Assembly: GCF_010668805.1 (NCBI RefSeq)
Contig: NZ_WUFT01000003.1
Span: 62,001-126,000 of the forward strand
Length of the DNA: 64,000 bases
Reading direction: 5' to 3'
DNA from: Rhizobium phaseoli
Lineage (GTDB): Bacteria; Pseudomonadota; Alphaproteobacteria; Rhizobiales; Rhizobiaceae
Shown here: positions 33,732-42,957 of the stretch, in pieces
How positions within the stretch are numbered: the first letter of the stretch is position 1
Layout of the letters: every line of letters starts with the position of its first letter
The notes under the pieces: model-generated
Told to the model about the DNA's origin: nothing
The model's input: the letters and a program-made list of their open reading frames with translations, nothing else
The model's database searches: none
Translations under genes and position numbers: made by a program

Positions 33732-36700
33732 TTGCCCATTTCCAAGATACTCGTTGCCAATCGCTCCGAAATTGCCATTCGCGTGTTCCGCGCGGCCAAC
33801 GAGCTTGGAATAAAAACCGTGGCGATCTGGGCTGAAGAAGACAAGCTGGCGCTGCACCGCTTCAAAGCGGATGAGAGCTATCAGGTCGGCCGCGGCCCGC
33901 ATCTTGCCAAGGACATGGGCCCGATCGAAAGTTACCTGTCGATCGAGGAAGTGATCCGCGTCGCCAAGCTCTCAGGCGCCGATGCTATTCATCCAGGTTA
34001 TGGCCTGTTGTCGGAAAGTCCCGAATTCGTCGATGCCTGCAACAAGGTCGGCATCCTCTTCATCGGCCCGAAGGCCGATACGATGCGCCAGCTCGGCAAC
34101 AAGGTCGCGGCGCGCAACCTGGCGATCTCGGTCGGCGTGCCTGTGGTGCCGGCCACGGGGCCGTTGCCGGAGGATATGGCCGAAGTGGCTGAGATGGCCG
34201 AGGAGATCGGCTACCCCGTGATGCTGAAGGCTTCCTGGGGCGGCGGCGGTCGCGGCATGCGCGCCATCCGCGATCCGAAGGATCTCGCCCGTGAGGTGAC
34301 CGAGGCCAAGCGCGAGGCGATGGCGGCCTTCGGCAAGGACGAGGTCTATCTGGAAAAGCTCGTCGAACGCGCCCGCCACGTCGAAAGCCAGGTTCTCGGC
34401 GATACACACGGCAATGTCGTGCATCTGTTCGAGCGTGACTGCTCGATCCAGCGCCGCAACCAGAAGGTCGTCGAGCGCGCGCCGGCGCCCTACCTTTCGG
34501 AAGCGCAGCGCCAGGAACTTGCCGCCTACTCGCTGAAGATCGCGTCGGCGACCAATTATATCGGCGCCGGCACCGTCGAATATCTGATGGATAGCGACAC
34601 CGGCAAATTCTACTTCATCGAGGTCAATCCGCGTATCCAGGTCGAGCATACGGTGACCGAAGTCGTCACCGGCATCGACATCGTCAAGGCGCAGATCCAC
34701 ATTCTCGACGGTTTTGCGATCGGTACGCCGGAATCGGGCGTTCCCGCTCAAGCTGACATCCGCCTCAACGGCCATGCGCTGCAGTGCCGCATCACCACGG
34801 AGGATCCGGAGCACAATTTCATTCCGGATTACGGCCGCATCACCGCCTATCGCTCGGCCTCCGGTTTCGGTATCCGCCTTGACGGCGGCACCTCCTATTC
34901 CGGCGCCATCATCACCCGCTATTACGATCCGCTGCTCGTCAAGGTCACGGCCTGGGCGCCGAACCCGTCCGAAGCGATTTCCCGCATGGACCGGGCGCTG
35001 CGCGAGTTCCGTATTCGCGGCGTGGCTACCAACCTGACCTTCCTCGAAGCGATCATCGGCCATCCGAAGTTCCGCGACAACAGCTACACGACACGCTTCA
35101 TCGACACGACGCCGGAGCTCTTCCAGCAGGTCAAGCGCCAGGACCGCGCGACGAAGCTCTTGACCTATCTGGCCGACGTCACCGTCAACGGTCATCCCGA
35201 GGCCAAGGACAGGCCGCGGCCGCTTGATAACGCCGCCCAGCCGGTGGTTCCCTACGCCAACGGCAACACGGTCAAGGACGGGACGAAGCAACTGCTCGAC
35301 ACGCTCGGTCCGAAGAAATTCGGCGAGTGGATGCGCAATGAAAAGCGCGTGCTTCTGACCGACACGACGATGCGCGACGGCCACCAGTCATTGCTCGCCA
35401 CGCGCATGCGCACTTATGACATCGCCCGCATCGCCGGCACCTATGCGCATGCGCTGCCGAACCTTTTGTCGCTCGAATGCTGGGGTGGCGCCACCTTCGA
35501 CGTCTCGATGCGCTTTCTGACGGAGGATCCGTGGGAACGCCTGGCGCTGATCCGCGAGGGTGCGCCGAACCTGCTGCTGCAGATGCTTTTGCGCGGCGCC
35601 AACGGCGTCGGCTACACCAACTATCCCGACAATGTCGTCAAATACTTCGTCCGCCAGGCGGCCAAGGGCGGCATCGATCTCTTCCGCGTCTTCGACTGCC
35701 TGAACTGGGTCGAGAACATGCGGGTGTCGATGGATGCCATTGCCGAGGAGAACAAGCTCTGCGAGGCGGCGATCTGCTATACCGGCGATATTCTGAACTC
35801 GGCCCGTCCGAAATACGATCTGAAATATTATACCGACCTTGCGGTCGAGCTGGAAAAAGCCGGCGCGCATATCATCGCGCTCAAGGATATGGCCGGCCTG
35901 CTCAAGCCTGCGGCTGCAAAGGTTCTGTTCAAGGCGCTGCGGGAAGCGACCAGCCTGCCGATCCATTTCCACACGCATGATACATCGGGTATTGCGGCCG
36001 CGACCGTGCTTGCCGCGGTCGATGCCGGCGTCGATGCGGTCGATGCAGCGATGGATGCGCTCTCCGGCAACACCTCGCAGCCCTGTCTCGGCTCGATCGT
36101 CGAGGCGTTGCGCGGTACGGAGCGCGATCCGGGCCTCGATCCGGAGTGGATCCGCCGCGTCTCCTTCTATTGGGAAGCGGCGCGTCACCAGTATGCCGCC
36201 TTCGAAAGCGACCTCAAGGGACCGGCATCGGAAGTTTATCTACATGAAATGCCGGGTGGCCAGTTCACCAACCTCAAGGAACAGGCCCGCTCACTCGGCC
36301 TCGAGACCCGCTGGCATCGGGTGGCGCAGGCCTATGCCGATGCCAACCAGATGTTCGGCGATATCGTCAAGGTGACGCCGTCCTCCAAGGTGGTAGGGGA
36401 CATGGCGCTGATGATGGTGAGCCAGGACCTGACGGTCGCCGATGTCGTCAGCCCCGACAAGGAAGTCTCCTTTCCGGAATCGGTGGTGTCGATGCTGAAG
36501 GGCGATCTCGGGCAGCCGCCGTCAGGCTGGCCAGAAGCGCTGCAGAAGAAGGCGCTGAAGGGCGACAAGCCCTATACCGTGCGTCCCGGCTCCTTGCTCA
36601 AGGAGGCCGACCTCGATGCCGAGCGCAAGGTCATCGAGACTAAGCTGGAACGTGAAGTCAGCGATTTCGAATTCGCCTCCTATCTGATGTACCCGAAAGT

Positions 36701-37196
36701 GTTCACCGACTTCGCGCTTGCCTCCGATACCTACGGCCCGGTTTCGGTGCTGCCGACGCCGGCCTATTTTTACGGGCTTGGAGATGGCGAGGAACTGTTT
36801 GCCGATATCGAACGCGGCAAGACGCTCGTTATCGTCAACCAGGCGATGAGCGCCACCGACAGCCAGGGCATGGTCACCATCTTCTTCGAGCTCAACGGCC
36901 AGCCGCGCCGCATCAAGGTGCCCGACCGGGCCCATGGGGCAACAGGTGCAGCCGTCCGCCGCAAGGCGGAACCGGGCAATGCCGTCCATGTCGGTGCGCC
37001 GATGCCGGGCGTCATCAGCCGTGTCTTCGTCTCTCCAGGCCAGGCGGTCAGTGCCGGCGACGTGCTCGTCTCCATCGAGGCGATGAAGATGGAAACGGCG
37101 CTGCATGCCGAAAAGGATGGGACGATCTCCGAGGTGCTGGTACGGGCGGGCGACCAGATCGACGCCAAGGACCTGCTCGTCGTCTATGGCGGTTGA
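33732..37196 (+). CDS. pyc: Pyruvate carboxylase
   Basis: A 1154-aa single-chain biotin enzyme that converts pyruvate, bicarbonate and ATP to oxaloacetate, refilling the TCA cycle. Domains in order: biotin carboxylase (residues 1 to about 460, with the GGGGRGMR glycine loop and FIEVNPRIQVEH), carboxyltransferase (about 535-820, starting LLTDTTMRDGHQS, with HFHTHDTSG as metal ligands), and the biotin carrier domain at the C-terminus with the biotinylated lysine K1119 in EAMKMETA. Length and wording agree closely with the R. etli enzyme. The start is TTG, with AGGAG six bases upstream. Monocistronic, between expR and a strong terminator. Confidence 0.97.
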   Translation: MPISKILVANRSEIAIRVFRAANELGIKTVAIWAEEDKLALHRFKADESYQVGRGPHLAKDMGPIESYLSIEEVIRVAKLSGADAIHPGYGLLSESPEFVDACNKVGILFIGPKADTMRQLGNKVAARNLAISVGVPVVPATGPLPEDMAEVAEMAEEIGYPVMLKASWGGGGRGMRAIRDPKDLAREVTEAKREAMAAFGKDEVYLEKLVERARHVESQVLGDTHGNVVHLFERDCSIQRRNQKVVERAPAPYLSEAQRQELAAYSLKIASATNYIGAGTVEYLMDSDTGKFYFIEVNPRIQVEHTVTEVVTGIDIVKAQIHILDGFAIGTPESGVPAQADIRLNGHALQCRITTEDPEHNFIPDYGRITAYRSASGFGIRLDGGTSYSGAIITRYYDPLLVKVTAWAPNPSEAISRMDRALREFRIRGVATNLTFLEAIIGHPKFRDNSYTTRFIDTTPELFQQVKRQDRATKLLTYLADVTVNGHPEAKDRPRPLDNAAQPVVPYANGNTVKDGTKQLLDTLGPKKFGEWMRNEKRVLLTDTTMRDGHQSLLATRMRTYDIARIAGTYAHALPNLLSLECWGGATFDVSMRFLTEDPWERLALIREGAPNLLLQMLLRGANGVGYTNYPDNVVKYFVRQAAKGGIDLFRVFDCLNWVENMRVSMDAIAEENKLCEAAICYTGDILNSARPKYDLKYYTDLAVELEKAGAHIIALKDMAGLLKPAAAKVLFKALREATSLPIHFHTHDTSGIAAATVLAAVDAGVDAVDAAMDALSGNTSQPCLGSIVEALRGTERDPGLDPEWIRRVSFYWEAARHQYAAFESDLKGPASEVYLHEMPGGQFTNLKEQARSLGLETRWHRVAQAYADANQMFGDIVKVTPSSKVVGDMALMMVSQDLTVADVVSPDKEVSFPESVVSMLKGDLGQPPSGWPEALQKKALKGDKPYTVRPGSLLKEADLDAERKVIETKLEREVSDFEFASYLMYPKVFTDFALASDTYGPVSVLPTPAYFYGLGDGEELFADIERGKTLVIVNQAMSATDSQGMVTIFFELNGQPRRIKVPDRAHGATGAAVRRKAEPGNAVHVGAPMPGVISRVFVSPGQAVSAGDVLVSIEAMKMETALHAEKDGTISEVLVRAGDQIDAKDLLVVYGG

Positions 37197-37290
37197 GCTT
37201 TGGGCTTCTTTCTGCGGCCCAACGACTGCGGCCAATCACCCGATTGTGTATGATCGGGCTGTGAAAAGCTGATTTTTCGAAGAGTTGGCA

Positions 37291-37321
37291 GTCTCCTCGC
37301 CTTGCCCGGCGAGGAGACTTT
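37291..37321 (+). terminator. Terminator after pyc
   Basis: A perfect 11-bp stem (GTCTCCTCGCC/GGCGAGGAGAC) with a TTGCCC loop, followed by TTTCTC, about 95 bp after the pyc stop. Confidence 0.7.
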
Positions 37322-37377
37322 CTCATAGAGTTACATTCCCGCCATCAGCCCCCAAGACCCACCAGGACATCATCTCC

Positions 37378-37950
37378 ATGAGCAAGTTGAAGATTGCCGT
37401 CATTGTCGGCAGCACGCGTATTGGCCGTTTCGCCGAGCATCCGGCCAAGTGGATTGCCGAGCTGGTCGGCCAGCGCTCCGATCTGGACGTCGAGGTTCTC
37501 GATCTTATCGACTATCCCATGCATTTCTTCGGCGAAGCGCGCGCCACGACGGCGGAAAGCGACGTCGCCGAGCGCTGGAAGAAGAAGCTGCGCGAATTCG
37601 ACGGCTTCATCTTCACCGCCGCCGAGTACAATCATGCGCCGACGGCCGTTCTGAAAAACGCGATCGATCTCGGCGAATTCATCCAGAAGCCGGTCGGTTT
37701 TGTCGGTTACGGCGGCGTCGGCGGCGCCCGTGCGGTCGAGCAGCTGCGTCTGATCTTCGTGGAAATGGGCGCTGCTTCCGTCAAAACAGGCGTCCACATC
37801 GCATTCAGCGAATATCTTGCCGTTCTCAAGGAGGGCAAGAGCCTTGGCGATTACGCCCATCTCAACGAGGCTGCCAAGAATTTGCTTGATCAAATCACCT
37901 GGTGGGGCAATGCGCTGAAGGCTGCGCGCGCCGTCGTCACGGCCTCCTGA
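37378..37950 (+). CDS. NADPH-dependent FMN reductase family protein
   Basis: A 190-aa flavodoxin-like protein. The N-terminal VIVGSTRIGRFAE motif binds the FMN phosphate, and FTAAEYNHAPTAVLKNAID with GYGGVGGARAVEQLR are conserved in the FMN_red family. It probably reduces FMN, quinones or azo compounds in the cytoplasm with NAD(P)H. I chose ATG 37378; a longer frame upstream runs through the pyc terminator and is not credible. It converges with the amino acid transporter operon 44 bp downstream. Confidence 0.9.
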   Translation: MSKLKIAVIVGSTRIGRFAEHPAKWIAELVGQRSDLDVEVLDLIDYPMHFFGEARATTAESDVAERWKKKLREFDGFIFTAAEYNHAPTAVLKNAIDLGEFIQKPVGFVGYGGVGGARAVEQLRLIFVEMGAASVKTGVHIAFSEYLAVLKEGKSLGDYAHLNEAAKNLLDQITWWGNALKAARAVVTAS

Positions 37951-37994
37951 TTGAAGTTCCAGCAATGCCGGGATGGTCGCATCCCGGCATTGCT

Positions 37995-38756
37995 TCAAAT
38001 GTCGTAGGTATGCGCCGCGTTGATCGTCGAGATGAAGCGCTTGGTGCGTTCGCGCTCCGGCGCTGTGAAGATCGCCCTGGCGCTGCCCGTTTCCACCACG
38101 CTTCCGGCTTCCAGAAAGACGACGTCATTTGCGATCTTCGAGGCAAGCCTGAGATCGTGGGTTGCCATCACCATCGTCGTGCCTTCGCGGGCAAGCTGAC
38201 CCAGCACATCGACCACTTCCGCCGAGAGTTCCGGATCGAGCGCCGAGGTCGGCTCGTCACAGAGAAGCACGCGCGGCGACGGCGCCAAGGCGCGAGCGAT
38301 CGCCACACGCTGCTGCTGACCGCCGGAGAGCGTCGAGGGCCAGGCGTCGGCCTTGTGGGTCATGCCGACCTTGGTCAGCAATTCCATCGCCCGCTCGCGC
38401 GCTCTTTGTCTCGGCCATTTCAGGACTGTCACCAGGCCTTCCATGACATTCTCGATCGCGGTCTGATGCGGGAAGAGCTGGAAGTTCTGGAAGACCATGC
38501 CGGTCTGGCGGCGGATCTTCTGGATCGCCTGCCAGCTCGTTCGTTTGCCCGGCGCAAAGGCCAGCGTTTCCTCTCCGAGGCGGATGGAACCGGCAGTCGG
38601 AATTTCGAGCAGGTTGATACAGCGCAGCAACGTGCTCTTGCCGCCGCCCGAAGGCCCGACCAGCGCGGTGACGCTGCCTTCGGGAATGCGGATGCTGATG
38701 TCCTTGAGGATGACGGCGTCGCCGAAGCGCTTTTCGATGTTGGAAAGCTCGATCAT
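37995..38756 (-). CDS. Amino acid (cystine-type) ABC transporter, ATP-binding protein
   Basis: A 253-aa polar amino acid transporter ATPase (PAAT family). Motifs: Walker A GPSGGGKST near residue 34, Q-loop VFQNFQLFPH, signature LSGGQQQRVAIARAL, Walker B VLLCDEPTSALDPEL and H-loop ATHDLRLA. Its ATG overlaps the permease stop (ATGA), so it is translated from the same message. It is the last of three genes transcribed leftward. The substrate is inferred from the binding protein. Confidence 0.92.
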   Translation of the reverse strand: MIELSNIEKRFGDAVILKDISIRIPEGSVTALVGPSGGGKSTLLRCINLLEIPTAGSIRLGEETLAFAPGKRTSWQAIQKIRRQTGMVFQNFQLFPHQTAIENVMEGLVTVLKWPRQRARERAMELLTKVGMTHKADAWPSTLSGGQQQRVAIARALAPSPRVLLCDEPTSALDPELSAEVVDVLGQLAREGTTMVMATHDLRLASKIANDVVFLEAGSVVETGSARAIFTAPERERTKRFISTINAAHTYDI

Positions 38757-39433
38757 GCATTGGCCTCCAGCATGCCGCCATACCGCGCGAAGCGGCGTTC
38801 GAGCCGCACCTGCAGCTGCGAGAGGACGGAGCTTAGGGCAAGATAGATCAGCGCCGCCTCGATATAGAGGATCAGCGGCTCATAGGTGGTGGCGACGATG
38901 CGCTGCGCCGCCTGGAAGAGTTCCGGCACGGTGATGGCGGCGGCAAGCGAGGTGTCCTTGACCAGCGAGATGAAGGTGTTCGACAGAGGCGGGACGGCGA
39001 CGCGGGCGGCTTGCGGCAGGATGGTGCGGCTCATCGCCTGGCGCCAGCTCATGCCGATCGAATAGGCGGCTTCCCACTGGCCCTTGGGCACCGAGGAAAT
39101 AACGGCGCGGATGATTTCGGAACTATAGGCGCCGATGTTCAGCGTGAAGCCGATGAGGGCGGCCGGAAAGGCGTCAAGCAGGATGCCGAGGCTCGGCAGG
39201 CCGTAGAAGATCACGAAGAGCTGAACGAGCAGCGGCGTGCCGCGGATGACCCAGACATAGAAACGGGCGATGGCGGAAAGCGGCGCCGGCCCGAAGAGCC
39301 GGGCGATTGCGGTGGCGAGCCCGAGGGCCAGGCCGAAGACGAAGGACAGCAGCGTCAGCGGAATGGTGAAGATCAGCCCCGCCCAGAGGAGCGAGGGCAG
39401 CGAATCCGCCATCAATTGGAGCCAGTGCGGCAA
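38753..39433 (-). CDS. Amino acid (cystine-type) ABC transporter, permease
   Basis: A 226-aa inner-membrane permease of the HisM/TcyL type with about five spans. The EAA loop region reads SIGMSWRQAMSRTILPQAAR, and VIRGTPLLVQLF is the family's N-terminal signature. I chose TTG 39433 (reading PHWLQLMADSLPS) because GGGAG lies seven bases upstream. ATG 39412 is seven codons later with no site. The longer frame from 39535 reads through a repeat element and is not credible. It overlaps the ATPase gene by 4 bp. Confidence 0.9.
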   Translation of the reverse strand: MPHWLQLMADSLPSLLWAGLIFTIPLTLLSFVFGLALGLATAIARLFGPAPLSAIARFYVWVIRGTPLLVQLFVIFYGLPSLGILLDAFPAALIGFTLNIGAYSSEIIRAVISSVPKGQWEAAYSIGMSWRQAMSRTILPQAARVAVPPLSNTFISLVKDTSLAAAITVPELFQAAQRIVATTYEPLILYIEAALIYLALSSVLSQLQVRLERRFARYGGMLEANA

Positions 39434-39473
39434 AGGGGTGCTCCCTCTCGTCGGTTGGTGCGTTGGAGGTGTA

Positions 39474-39626
39474 CCCCTCCCCAACCCCTCCCCACAAGGG
39501 GGAGGGGCTTGAATGCCGCTCCCGACGCTTTTCACTTTATCGTTTCATCCGCAGAGAGGCGGATGTTTCTGCAGGCGGATGCTGCGAGTTAGCCCCTCCC
39601 CCTTGTGGGGAGGGGTTGGGGAGGGG
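39474..39626. repeat. 35-bp perfect inverted repeat pair inside the amino acid transporter operon
   Basis: Two identical 35-bp elements in opposite orientation (39474-39508 and 39592-39626), rich in CCCCTCCCC/GGGGAGGGG, lie 83 bp apart between the binding-protein and permease genes. Each can also fold on itself (CCCCTCCCC-ACAAG-GGGGAGGGG). A further small hairpin (CATCCGC/GCGGATG) lies between them. The pair could attenuate or process the mRNA between the first and second genes. Confidence 0.85.
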
Positions 39627-39640
39627 ACTTTTTCTGGAGC

Positions 39641-40414
39641 TTACTTCGAAACGTCCTGGCCGAAATACTTGTCGGCGATCTTCTTGTAAGTGCCGTCAGC
39701 CTTGATGTCGGCAAGCGCCTTGTTGATTTCGGCAAGAAGCTCCGGCTCGTTCTTGCGGATGATAATGCCGGAATAATCGGCATTTTCCTGCTCGGCGGCG
39801 ATCTTCACCGGCGCGTCCGGCTTGTGCTTCTTGAAATCGAGAAAGGAGAGGCTGTCGTTGATCGTGGCATCGGCGCGCTTGGTCAGCACGAGCTGGATCG
39901 ACTGATCGAAGCCGTCGGTGCCGACGAGCTCGGCGCCGGCTTCGGTTGCGATCTTGCCGAAATTGCTGGTCAGCGACTGGGCGGATTTCTTGCCCTTCAG
40001 ATCGGCGAAAGTCTTGATGCTGTCGTCGCCGTCGCGGATGATCAGCACGGCCTTGGAAGCGATATAGGGTTCGGAGAAATCGTATTTCTGCTTGCGGGCT
40101 TCGGTGATGCCCACCTGGTTGATGACGGTGTCGTAGCGCTTGGCGTCGAGGCCGGCGATCAGGCCGTCCCACTTGCCCTCGACGAACTCGGCCTTGACGC
40201 CGAGTTTGGCGGCGATCGCTTCGCCGATTTCGACGTCGAAGCCGACGAGCTTGCCGCTTTCGTCATGAAAGGTGAAGGGCGCGTAAGTGCCTTCGGTGCC
40301 GATCTTGAAGACGCCGGCCGATTTGATGGCGGCGAGGTTTTCGCCGGCATGGGCAGGCAGGAGGGCAGCGGCTTGAATGAGGGCAGCGGCAGCGACGGTT
40401 TTCAACCAGTCCAT
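39641..40414 (-). CDS. Amino acid (cystine-type) ABC transporter, periplasmic binding protein
   Basis: A 257-aa family 3 solute-binding protein. After a signal peptide of about 22 residues (cut after AHA, before GENLAAIK), the mature part has GTEGTYAPFTFHDESGKLVG, KWDGLIAGLDAKRYDTVINQ and KYDFSEPYIASK, wording very close to cystine-binding TcyJ/FliY proteins. Specificity for cystine or a related amino acid is inferred from that. ATG 40414 has AAGGATGG at good spacing; ATG 40426 is four codons earlier but too close to its site. The permease and ATPase follow after a 207-bp gap filled by inverted repeats. Confidence 0.9.
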   Translation of the reverse strand: MDWLKTVAAAALIQAAALLPAHAGENLAAIKSAGVFKIGTEGTYAPFTFHDESGKLVGFDVEIGEAIAAKLGVKAEFVEGKWDGLIAGLDAKRYDTVINQVGITEARKQKYDFSEPYIASKAVLIIRDGDDSIKTFADLKGKKSAQSLTSNFGKIATEAGAELVGTDGFDQSIQLVLTKRADATINDSLSFLDFKKHKPDAPVKIAAEQENADYSGIIIRKNEPELLAEINKALADIKADGTYKKIADKYFGQDVSK

Positions 40415-40714
40415 TGTTTTATCCATCCTTGGGAGGTTATCATCGGATGAGCGATAGTTCGCAGAAAATTAGGGCGCCGGAAGCGTAAAAAACTGCGAAT
40501 AAAAGCAGCAACTGCAAATATTTTTCTCAAGCGGCGGTCTGAGCCGTAAATCCTGCTGTAACCGGCTCATCCGCCACTCAGGCTGTCCGGATTTCGCATT
40601 GGTCGTGGAGCTTTGTTTCAGAACGTCAGGAAACGTGTGTTTATGCATGTTGCGCGCATGATCGTAATTGTTTATGCACGTTTTCGGTTCCAATGAGTTC
40701 GATCCGGTAAAAAC
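40415..40714. promoter_or_regulatory. Divergent promoter region of the amino acid transporter and DeoR gene
   Basis: A 300-bp spacer. Two direct repeats, TGTTTATGCATGTT (40638-40651) and TGTTTATGCACGTT (40669-40682), differ at one base and are 31 bp apart, about three helical turns, just upstream of the DeoR gene. An inverted pair TTCGCAG/CTGCGAA (40454-40460 with 40492-40498) lies near the binding-protein start. These are candidate operators; autoregulation by the DeoR protein is inferred. Confidence 0.45.
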
Positions 40715-41491
40715 ATGCAGGATTTTTTATTGCGCGAGCGCCAAGGCGTGATTTCCGACAGGCTGCGGGTGAATGGCCGCGTGCTGGCGACGGAACTTGC
40801 GCTCGAATTCGGCGTCTCCGAGGATACGGTGCGGCGCGATCTGCGGGAGATGGCCGCCGCAGGGCTCTGCGAGCGGGTCTATGGCGGCGCATTGCCGATC
40901 TCGCCGGCGCACGGAAGTCTGACGCAGCGGATGGGTTTTGCGGCTGACCGGAAACAGGCACTGGCGCGCGCTGCGGCACTGCAGATTGCCGCCGGTTCGA
41001 CTGTATTTTTCGATGCCGGCAGCACCAATCTGGCGATTGCCAACGCATTGCCGGCCGAACTGACACTGACGGCTGCGACGAATGCGCCGGCGATTGCCGC
41101 CGCGCTGATCGATAAGCCTGCCGTCAACGTCATCCTGATCGGCGGAATGGTGGACCGGCAGACCGGCGGTTCGCTCGGCGCCAAAGCCTTGCGGGATATG
41201 GAACAGATTTCGCCCGATCTCTGTATTCTTGGTGCCTGCGGCGTCGATCTTGAGGCCGGCATCACCGTGTTCGGTTTCGAGGATGCCGAGTTCAAGCGAT
41301 ATGCGGCGTCGAGAAGCAGAAAAGTCTTGGTGGCTGCAACTTCGGAGAAATTCGGCACTGCTGCTCCGCACAGCATTCTGCCGGTTGCCCATTGTGACTG
41401 CCTGGTCGTCGAGCACGATGCTGATCCGGCCATACTCTCCGGTTATCGCGAACGCGGATGCAGAACGGTTATCGCCGAGAAAACGAACTAG
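40715..41491 (+). CDS. DeoR/GlpR-family transcription regulator
   Basis: A 258-aa regulator. The N-terminal winged helix (residues about 8-60) contains ATELALEFGVSEDTVRRDLR, the DeoR family hallmark. The C-terminal sensor domain has the FFDAGSTNLAIANAL and LGACGVDLEAGITVFGFEDAE segments of the DeoRC fold, which binds sugar phosphates. It probably represses a sugar or polyol gene set; the MFS gene 63 bp downstream may be a target or operon partner. Direct repeats upstream suggest autoregulation. The ribosome site is weak. Confidence 0.9.
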   Translation: MQDFLLRERQGVISDRLRVNGRVLATELALEFGVSEDTVRRDLREMAAAGLCERVYGGALPISPAHGSLTQRMGFAADRKQALARAAALQIAAGSTVFFDAGSTNLAIANALPAELTLTAATNAPAIAAALIDKPAVNVILIGGMVDRQTGGSLGAKALRDMEQISPDLCILGACGVDLEAGITVFGFEDAEFKRYAASRSRKVLVAATSEKFGTAAPHSILPVAHCDCLVVEHDADPAILSGYRERGCRTVIAEKTN

Positions 41492-41554
41492 GCGGTTGTC
41501 ACAGAGTTTAGGGAAATCGGACGCCGTTCCGTCCGGCAATGAGGAAGACCGAAA

Positions 41555-42748
41555 ATGGACAGTCATGTGAATGCGCCGCCGGGAGCGCGGAGTGGATTCG
41601 TTACCAGAAGCAGGGCGGCGGTTTCCCTGCTTTTTCTGATGAACGGCTTCGTCGTCGGCTGCTGGGCGCCGAAGATCCCGGATTTTGCCGAGCGCCTGGT
41701 GCTCTCCAAGTTCGAGCTCGGGCTGATGATCCTTGTCTTCGGCGTCGGCTCGCTGGTGATGATGCCGATTGCCGGAGCGCAGATTGCCAAACACGGCTCG
41801 CGCATCGTCGTTCAGATCCTGGCTGTCTGCGTGCTGCCGCTGCTGCTGGCATTGACGCTGGCGCCAAATGTCGTCACCGCGGCAATTTCGCTCTTCCTGT
41901 TCGGCGGTTTTATCGGCGCCATGGATGTGGCGATGAACGCCAATGCGGTGTCGGTCGAGAAATCCATGCGCCGCTCCATCATGTCGTCCTGCCACGCTTT
42001 CTGGAGCCTTGGCGGGCTGATCGGCTCAGGCCTCGGCGGTATTGCGATCTCCAAGCTCGGCATTCTCGGTCATGCCGAACTGGCGACGGTGCTGGCGGCT
42101 ATCTTCCTGGCTATCGCCTGGCCGATGATCCTGGCCGATACGCCGCATCCCGACACCAGGAAGGAAAAGACAAGGCTGCCGATGGTGCCGCTGCCGTGGC
42201 TGCTCGGTTTAATGGCTCTGTTCTCCATGGTGCCGGAAGGCGCGGTACTGGACTGGGGCGCGCTCTATCTCCGGCAGGAAATGGATGCATCCGTGGCGCT
42301 TTCCGGTCTTGGTTTTGCTGCCTTTTCGGCGACGATGGCAATCATGCGCTTTGCCGGCGACCTGGTGCGAGACCGCCTGGGCGGCGTCAAGACGCTGCGG
42401 ATCTGCACCGTGTTTGCCATCGTCGGCATGCTGCTTGCAGGTCTGGCGCCCAACGCCGAGATCGCCATTCTGGGCTTTGCCTTTTGCGGCATCGGCATTT
42501 CCAACATGGTGCCGATCGCCTTCTCGGCGGCTGGCAACATTCCCGGCCTCAAGCCGGGCATCGGCATCTCTGTCGTCACCACCATGGGCTATTCCGGCAT
42601 GCTGGTTGCGCCGTCCTTGATCGGCTTCGTCGCCGAGCATGTCGGCTTTGCGGCGGTCTTCATGGCGCTGCCGGTACTGCTGCTCGTCGTCCTGCTGTTT
42701 TCGAAACTGGCCCGTTATGCCGACGGAGTCTCCGGCGGCGGCCACTAG
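41555..42748 (+). CDS. MFS transporter (YbjJ-like)
   Basis: A 397-aa membrane protein with about twelve spans of the major facilitator superfamily. It resembles the YbjJ/fucose-permease-like group: GFVVGCWAPKIPDFAERLVL near the start, FGGFIGAMDVAMNANAVSVE in span 4-5 and the second-half MRFAGDLVRDRLGG, equivalent to motif A. The transported compound is unknown. GAGGAAG precedes the ATG. It lies 63 bp after the DeoR gene in the same direction, so co-transcription and a shared sugar-related role are likely. Confidence 0.9.
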   Translation: MDSHVNAPPGARSGFVTRSRAAVSLLFLMNGFVVGCWAPKIPDFAERLVLSKFELGLMILVFGVGSLVMMPIAGAQIAKHGSRIVVQILAVCVLPLLLALTLAPNVVTAAISLFLFGGFIGAMDVAMNANAVSVEKSMRRSIMSSCHAFWSLGGLIGSGLGGIAISKLGILGHAELATVLAAIFLAIAWPMILADTPHPDTRKEKTRLPMVPLPWLLGLMALFSMVPEGAVLDWGALYLRQEMDASVALSGLGFAAFSATMAIMRFAGDLVRDRLGGVKTLRICTVFAIVGMLLAGLAPNAEIAILGFAFCGIGISNMVPIAFSAAGNIPGLKPGIGISVVTTMGYSGMLVAPSLIGFVAEHVGFAAVFMALPVLLLVVLLFSKLARYADGVSGGGH

Positions 42749-42794
42749 AACAGGACGATTTTAGGTCGGGATGGCCTAAAATCTGAATCCTGTT
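42749..42794. repeat. Double-stem palindrome after the MFS gene
   Basis: Directly after the MFS stop, AACAGGA/TCCTGTT form an outer stem and TTTTAGG/CCTAAAA an inner stem with small internal loops. It may act as the 3'-end hairpin. Confidence 0.65.
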
Positions 42795-42808
42795 CCACCT
42801 TAAAAATT

Positions 42809-42860
42809 CAGAGCATGATGTCATGAGAAAACCGCTCACAGTTTTCGGCACCATGCTCTG
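42809..42860. repeat. Dispersed palindromic repeat, family B copy 2
   Basis: CAGAGCATG/CATGCTCTG arms enclose a sequence whose reverse complement (TGCCGAAAACTGTGAGCGG) matches the element following expR at 33516. It lies upstream of ispG in the opposite orientation. Confidence 0.7.
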
Positions 42861-42957
42861 AGCCGCCTCCCGACAAAAGTGATATCAGGAGCGGTTGACA
42901 AGAAAGCAGTCATGATCCACCTGAAAGGCACTGTTTTCAGGGGTGCAGGAACTCTTA

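Noticed and set aside
39434..39535. 34-residue N-terminal extension of the amino acid permease
   Set aside because: The codons come from the 35-bp repeat element (PPPCGEGLGRG-type translation); TTG 39433 has its own good ribosome site.
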